A stretch of DNA of 64,000 nt from an uncultured Eubacteriales bacterium (lineage in GTDB: Bacteria; Bacillota; Clostridia; Oscillospirales; CAG-272), in NCBI GenBank assembly GCA_934393265.1, contig CAKRQL010000005.1, positions 5,220 through 69,219 of the forward strand, written 5' to 3'. The position numbers and the translations under genes are program-made. Positions 60,880-64,000 of the stretch are shown here, piece by piece (the first letter of the stretch is position 1; each line of letters opens with the position of its first letter). Below the pieces are notes generated by a model. It searched no databases, had not been told where the DNA came from, and saw nothing but the letters and a program-made list of their open reading frames with translations.

Positions 60880-61852
60880 GTTTTTCGCTCCTCTCAAACA
60901 AGTCAATAAACCTTACGGAATGTTCGCGGCTCCAATCCATGATCTGGCAGTAGGTGCCGGTATGGAGAGAATTATCATTTTTCATACAACCGGGACACGG
61001 CTCTGTCCTTGTTTCGTCGTCAAACAGAGTCAACTGCAGGTTTTCAACCGGTTTGCACGAATTCGGAATCACATATTTTAACCCGTCCATCTGCCAAAGG
61101 TTCCATGAAAGGATTTTTGCGATTTTTGTCAGATATTCCTTAATCGGCGGTGCAGTGAACCGATCCGTATAGTAGTCGATGAAGGAAAACAGCAGATTCT
61201 CGCGGGCAATCAACAGGCTGTCGCCTTGCCATTCAAAGCCATACACCGATTGAAAGGCTTTGGTTACCCACTTCATCCAATCCTGTTCGGTCTCTGTGTT
61301 TTCATTGACAATGCGTATTTTGCGATCCAGGATGCCGATCCTGTCGCGCACCTCAATCCATTTTCCGGTCACGGTGTCATAACGGCTCGCAAGATATGGC
61401 GCTTCACCGCAGGAAATCTCCATGCGATTGGCTTTTACATAGTCCTGCCATGTCCTACCCTCGGGAAAAGTAATTTTTTCTGCCGATGTGATCCATGTCT
61501 GACCGTTTTCTGTGTTAAACACATCTTCTCTGCCGAACCATGCGTTGTCCACAAGGTTGTTTTGGTTGTTACATACCCATGACGGAGTGAAAACCTCCGC
61601 CTTGTCACGAACGCGAATTGCCTGTTCCTTTTTTGATTTTGTCGTTCGTGGTTTGATAACGCTTCCGTTACGGTGCGTAATGCTATCTACCATGATCTGA
61701 TCGCTGCTTTGGTACCCAAACCCGCGCTCGGCATAGTTATCGGTCGCCCAAATAATATTTTTGCCGGAGCTTTTATCGAGAAGCAAAACTGCAAGCAGAT
61801 TCGCATCCAGCTGATAAATATAATTTTCTTTTATATCAATTTTTTGTTCCAT
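60866..61852 (-). CDS. Restriction-system accessory protein with EVFTP (methyltransferase motif X-like)
   Basis: The 328-residue protein has near residues 86-100 RDKAEVFTPSWVCNNQNNL. EVFTP is the motif X element that normally opens Eco57I-type adenine methyltransferases just before their motif I. The rest lacks NPPY or a motif I, and a CPGC pair lies near the C-terminus. It overlaps the giant gene, whose methyltransferase lacks an obvious motif X, so the two may complete one active site. Similar proteins are labelled restriction endonuclease subunit M. The ATG at 61852 has GTGAG six bases upstream; an ATG at 61858 is an alternative. Confidence 0.72.
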   Translation of the reverse strand: MEQKIDIKENYIYQLDANLLAVLLLDKSSGKNIIWATDNYAERGFGYQSSDQIMVDSITHRNGSVIKPRTTKSKKEQAIRVRDKAEVFTPSWVCNNQNNLVDNAWFGREDVFNTENGQTWITSAEKITFPEGRTWQDYVKANRMEISCGEAPYLASRYDTVTGKWIEVRDRIGILDRKIRIVNENTETEQDWMKWVTKAFQSVYGFEWQGDSLLIARENLLFSFIDYYTDRFTAPPIKEYLTKIAKILSWNLWQMDGLKYVIPNSCKPVENLQLTLFDDETRTEPCPGCMKNDNSLHTGTYCQIMDWSREHSVRFIDLFERSEKHGKV

Positions 61853-61866
61853 TTTCATCTCACGCT

Positions 61867-63210
61867 TCAACCGTTTTTGTTCGCTGATACCCCAGGACAC
61901 AGACTATAAGAAACATTCTTTCTCGTCCCGCTCGCCGTAATCTTTCCCTCCTCTATCATTTTTTGCAGAATTCTGCGTGTGGTGGAGGTGGAAACGCCGA
62001 GTGCTTTCTCGATTTCCGTGCGGGGATGTGGCGCATGATCGGCGAGAACAGAAAGGACGATCTGTTCCCGTTCGGTGAAAACAGGCGGCGTTTTGACTAT
62101 ATTTGTAGGCATTTTAGGAGGCATACTCTGATTCGGCAAGACGAATTTGAATGCCCCGGAGGTTACGGTCACTTCCGGTTTCCTCGGAGAATTCTGATAG
62201 GAGGACATGATCTTGTTCATGCCGGTTCCGTACGCCTCAATTAGTCCCATGCGATAGAAAATGTCGGCAAGTTTTTTGTTACGGCAATAGGAAATGCCGA
62301 GCATCATATCGTCATAGGAAATGCCCCCGGCAAGACCGCCGATGGAAATCAGTTCAATACGGTCCGAATACACGCTGAGAAGCGTACTTGCCGAAACGGC
62401 ATAGTCCCGGTGAACAATGGCGTTGAGGAGCGCCTCGCGAATGGCGGTATCGGGATAATCTCTGTGGTCAATGCGCTGTAACCCCTCAAAGGTCGCCGCA
62501 TTCCGGTTGCGCATATCGAGGTAGGCATACGCATCCTCCAACTGCTTTAAGAGCGAACCGGTGAACTCCCGACGGTCCTGGAAGTTGTCCTGATTGACGC
62601 CGGCAAAGGTAGCAGCTTTGATGATATGCGGGCACTGATCCGAAAGGAGCAAGGCAAGGTTGGAATACAACCCGTCGCGGTCGATAAGTCCCAGCGTTTT
62701 CATCTGCGTTTCGCCGATGGAGAGATTCCGCTTGGCAAACTCCGCCGTCACCTTTTCAAAAGTCAATTCCTGTTCCAGCGAACGCATATCCTCGTAATTA
62801 TCGCCATCGGTTTCCTTAATCATCTGGCGGATGGCGGTATCGGATGCAGGGACAGAGGAAGTCCCCTGGCGGACAAATACACCTTCCGGACGAAGTCCTT
62901 TGGCGGCGAGGTAATACGGGCGATGCGCCCCGCATTGCACCTGCACTGCAACAATGCTTTTCCCCTCATCCGCAGGCAACGCCCCGATGTGCATAAACAC
63001 CGTGACATCGGGCTTTATGGCGTCTCTTGTCGCATTCATCACCTGTTGCATCACGGCATCGGCATTTTCCACGCCGCAAACATTCCCATTGTCTTCTACA
63101 CCGATATAAATCGTGCCTCCGCGCGTATTGGCAAAGGCGATAATCTCTTTCTTGATGTCCTCTACATAGACGGACTTCAGTTCCACCGTTTCACTTTCGG
63201 CAAACAGCAT
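61867..63210 (-). CDS. AlbA_2/HATPase/winged-helix regulator-type protein
   Basis: The 447-residue protein has three parts: an N-terminal AlbA_2 (Schlafen-type) domain with ETVELKSVYVEDIKKEIIAF and GGTIYIGVEDNGNV; a central HATPase_c4-like region with REALLNAIVHRDYAVSAS, IELISIGGL and EAYGTGMNKI; and a C-terminal winged helix (HPRTEIEKALGVSTSTTRRI). The family is often called RecG-like or putative DNA-binding protein and acts as a regulator or nucleic-acid-binding ATPase. GGAGG precedes the ATG at 63210. It is the first gene of the operon with the two restriction-like genes and may control it through the TGAACAAA sites upstream. Confidence 0.83.
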   Translation of the reverse strand: MLFAESETVELKSVYVEDIKKEIIAFANTRGGTIYIGVEDNGNVCGVENADAVMQQVMNATRDAIKPDVTVFMHIGALPADEGKSIVAVQVQCGAHRPYYLAAKGLRPEGVFVRQGTSSVPASDTAIRQMIKETDGDNYEDMRSLEQELTFEKVTAEFAKRNLSIGETQMKTLGLIDRDGLYSNLALLLSDQCPHIIKAATFAGVNQDNFQDRREFTGSLLKQLEDAYAYLDMRNRNAATFEGLQRIDHRDYPDTAIREALLNAIVHRDYAVSASTLLSVYSDRIELISIGGLAGGISYDDMMLGISYCRNKKLADIFYRMGLIEAYGTGMNKIMSSYQNSPRKPEVTVTSGAFKFVLPNQSMPPKMPTNIVKTPPVFTEREQIVLSVLADHAPHPRTEIEKALGVSTSTTRRILQKMIEEGKITASGTRKNVSYSLCPGVSANKNG

Positions 63211-63248
63211 AGCAACCTCCGAGCAAAAAGTCTTTCTTTTCAGTGTAT

Positions 63249-63277
63249 AGTATACCACATTTTGTTCATCGCGTCAA
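63249..63277 (-). promoter_or_regulatory. Promoter of the restriction-like operon
   Basis: On the minus strand, TTGACG (63277-63272), 17-base spacer, TATACT (63254-63249), about 40 bases before the AlbA_2 gene start. Confidence 0.78.
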
Positions 63278-63315
63278 GGCAAGTGAACAAATTAGTGAAT
63301 AATAAAATGAACAAA
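63261..63315. promoter_or_regulatory. Three TGAACAAA operator-like repeats over the promoter
   Basis: TTTGTTCA at 63261-63268 (inside the spacer, inverted) and TGAACAAA at 63284-63291 and 63308-63315 form an inverted pair and a direct pair with a 24-base period. The placement suits repression by the winged-helix protein of the operon; this is inference. Confidence 0.55.
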
Positions 63316-63326
63316 TTTCTGCTGTC

Positions 63327-63370
63327 GGGGTATGGGGATACCCCATCTTCGAATTATGGGGACATAATTC
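63327..63370. repeat. Two adjacent short inverted repeats
   Basis: GGGGTAT/ATACCCC (63327-63344) and GAATTAT/ATAATTC (63351-63370). The gap 63371-63568 holds no supported gene. Confidence 0.5.
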
Positions 63371-63568
63371 ATTGCTCGTTCAAAGGGAAAGACACATAAA
63401 AACACACATGAAATGTAGTCCCATCGCTTCTGATTGCAGAGTTTCTGCGTTCCGATTTACCTGAATTTACTAAATATTTTTGACCAAATGTTCGACCACG
63501 GTTGGAACAGGTGCGTATCGTTTGGTTGCTTCTGCTCCGGTACGCTCTGCTCACGAAAAACGAAATTC

Positions 63569-63604
63569 AAAAGGTTCCCGGAGATATTCCCTCGAGAACC
63601 TTTT
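63569..63604. terminator. Terminator of the small ORF/HNH pair
   Basis: Nine-base arms AAAAGGTTC (63569-63577) and GAACCTTTT (63596-63604) have T-rich sequence on both sides, so it could work in both directions. Confidence 0.75.
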
Positions 63605-63628
63605 TCTTTGTTTACTGCGTATCAGTTT

Positions 63629-63796
63629 TTAGTTATTCCATATAACGATCTTCCTGCCGATCTCGTCGCACTTCTCGCTGATTCTTTTCAATTCTAGAAT
63701 CATTTCAGTCAAGAGTTCTTTTTCGCTTAGTTCCATGAGACGCGCTTTCTCGACTTCCGGATCAATTGCAGGGGCTTTTTTCAGCCAATCGAACAT
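63629..63796 (-). CDS. 55-residue hypothetical protein
   Basis: ATG at 63796, with GAGGGGAAA nine bases upstream, encodes 55 residues: MFDWLKKAPAIDPE followed by a charged helix (EKARLMELSEKELLTEMILE) ending VIWNN. It starts 12 bases after the stop of the HNH endonuclease gene and is followed by a terminator, so the two form a pair. No family is recognised; an accessory or immunity-like partner of the HNH protein is only a guess. Confidence 0.6.
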   Translation of the reverse strand: MFDWLKKAPAIDPEVEKARLMELSEKELLTEMILELKRISEKCDEIGRKIVIWNN

Positions 63797-63808
63797 AAGC
63801 GTTTCCCC

Positions 63809-64000
63809 TCAATCTTCAACGATTTCGTATTCAACTCTTGAGCCTCTCACGCGATGCGCATGAAAGCGTTTTCCGTTTGCCATCCAGTGTGGAAATAAAT
63901 CCGCTTTTTCTTCGTTGGTATCACGATGGCAAATAACTATGTTCTCCGGCACGTCGCACCCGCCGTTTGAAAGCGGACGAATGTGGTCAAGTGTCGGATG
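63809..64000 (-). CDS. HNH endonuclease, C-terminal part (cut by window edge)
   Basis: The visible 63 codons carry LDHIRPLSNGGCDVPENIVI, then CHRDTNEEKADLF: the HNH pattern with the His-Asp core (DHI), GG turn, EN (central Asn) and H...N...K. This is the McrA-like HNH nuclease type. The N-terminus lies beyond the right edge, so the target (phage, homing or restriction) is unknown. It sits in the accessory region, upstream of the 55-codon gene on the same strand. Confidence 0.78.
   Translation of the reverse strand, partial: HPTLDHIRPLSNGGCDVPENIVICHRDTNEEKADLFPHWMANGKRFHAHRVRGSRVEYEIVED

Noticed and set aside
63470..63550. 26-codon minus-strand frame ending VVEHLVKNI
   Set aside because: It is protein-like but closed by a stop upstream and too short to assign; it could be the tail of a decayed gene.

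Overview
The window looks like a chromosomal segment of a member of the Bacillota, class Clostridia, probably a gut-type Oscillospirales or Christensenellales relative. This rests on the gene set: the order rimP-nusA-rnpM-L7Ae-infB, recA-recX, clostridial-type galactokinase, type II pantothenate kinase, ECF-type ThiT, an iron-sulfur serine deaminase and [FeFe]-hydrogenase-type proteins. Most of the window is GC-rich, with AGGAGG-type ribosome binding sites and sigma-A promoters with 17-base spacers. The species cannot be named from the sequence alone.

Layout. 1-2.8 kb (minus): end of a [FeFe]-hydrogenase-like protein, two thioredoxin-like [2Fe-2S] ferredoxins, an APH-type kinase and a LysR regulator. 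3.1-9.8 kb (plus): MutS-family ATPase, type II pantothenate kinase, CBS protein, a 1145-residue tail-anchored coiled-coil protein and a 74-residue protein. 9.85-15.2 kb: the rimP-nusA-rnpM-L7Ae-infB operon, closed by a strong terminator shared with a convergent Ogg-type glycosylase that carries an 8-cysteine insert. 16.3-23.8 kb: DUF6062-like protein, YhaN-like membrane AAA ATPase, PfkB kinase, alpha/beta hydrolase, miaA, galK. 23.9-30.6 kb: recA, recX, an ABC exporter and an MMPL/RND protein. 30.7-33.1 kb (minus): P-type ATPase. 33.3-38 kb: acyltransferase, GT8 glycosyltransferase, a GT8-acyltransferase fusion and an L-serine deaminase, all tightly packed. 38-39.7 kb: an exonuclease, a 39-residue peptide gene under a strong promoter, and a repeat-rich intergenic block. 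39.7-48.8 kb (minus): beta-helix lipoprotein, thiT under a TPP riboswitch, thiN, methionine-gamma-lyase-family enzyme, yjjG, GH78 rhamnosidase and a PHP hydrolase. 49-52.5 kb (plus): PAP2 phosphatase, PF06541 membrane protein, SDR, flavin reductase and an HTH protein.

52.7-64 kb is an accessory region of lower and uneven GC. It holds a 3' remnant of hsdR, an intact tRNA-Pro(GGG), a TnpV gene, decayed reading frames and a restriction-modification-like operon on the minus strand. That operon contains an AlbA_2/HATPase/winged-helix protein, a protein with an EVFTP motif, and a 1550-residue protein combining a GIY-YIG-like N-terminus, an SF2 helicase, an N6-adenine methyltransferase and an HNH-like C-terminus. 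An AT-rich DUF4209-like gene with an RNxxxH (HEPN-type) motif lies just downstream, and a partial HNH endonuclease plus a 55-codon gene lie at the right edge.

The most unusual content is this 54-63 kb system. Its methyltransferase motifs appear to be split between two proteins, and its putative specificity region is an AT-rich patch inside a GC-richer gene. Other points of note are the GT8-acyltransferase fusion, the Cys-rich Ogg insert, the small peptide with its repeat block, and a 10-base motif that recurs in six intergenic regions.
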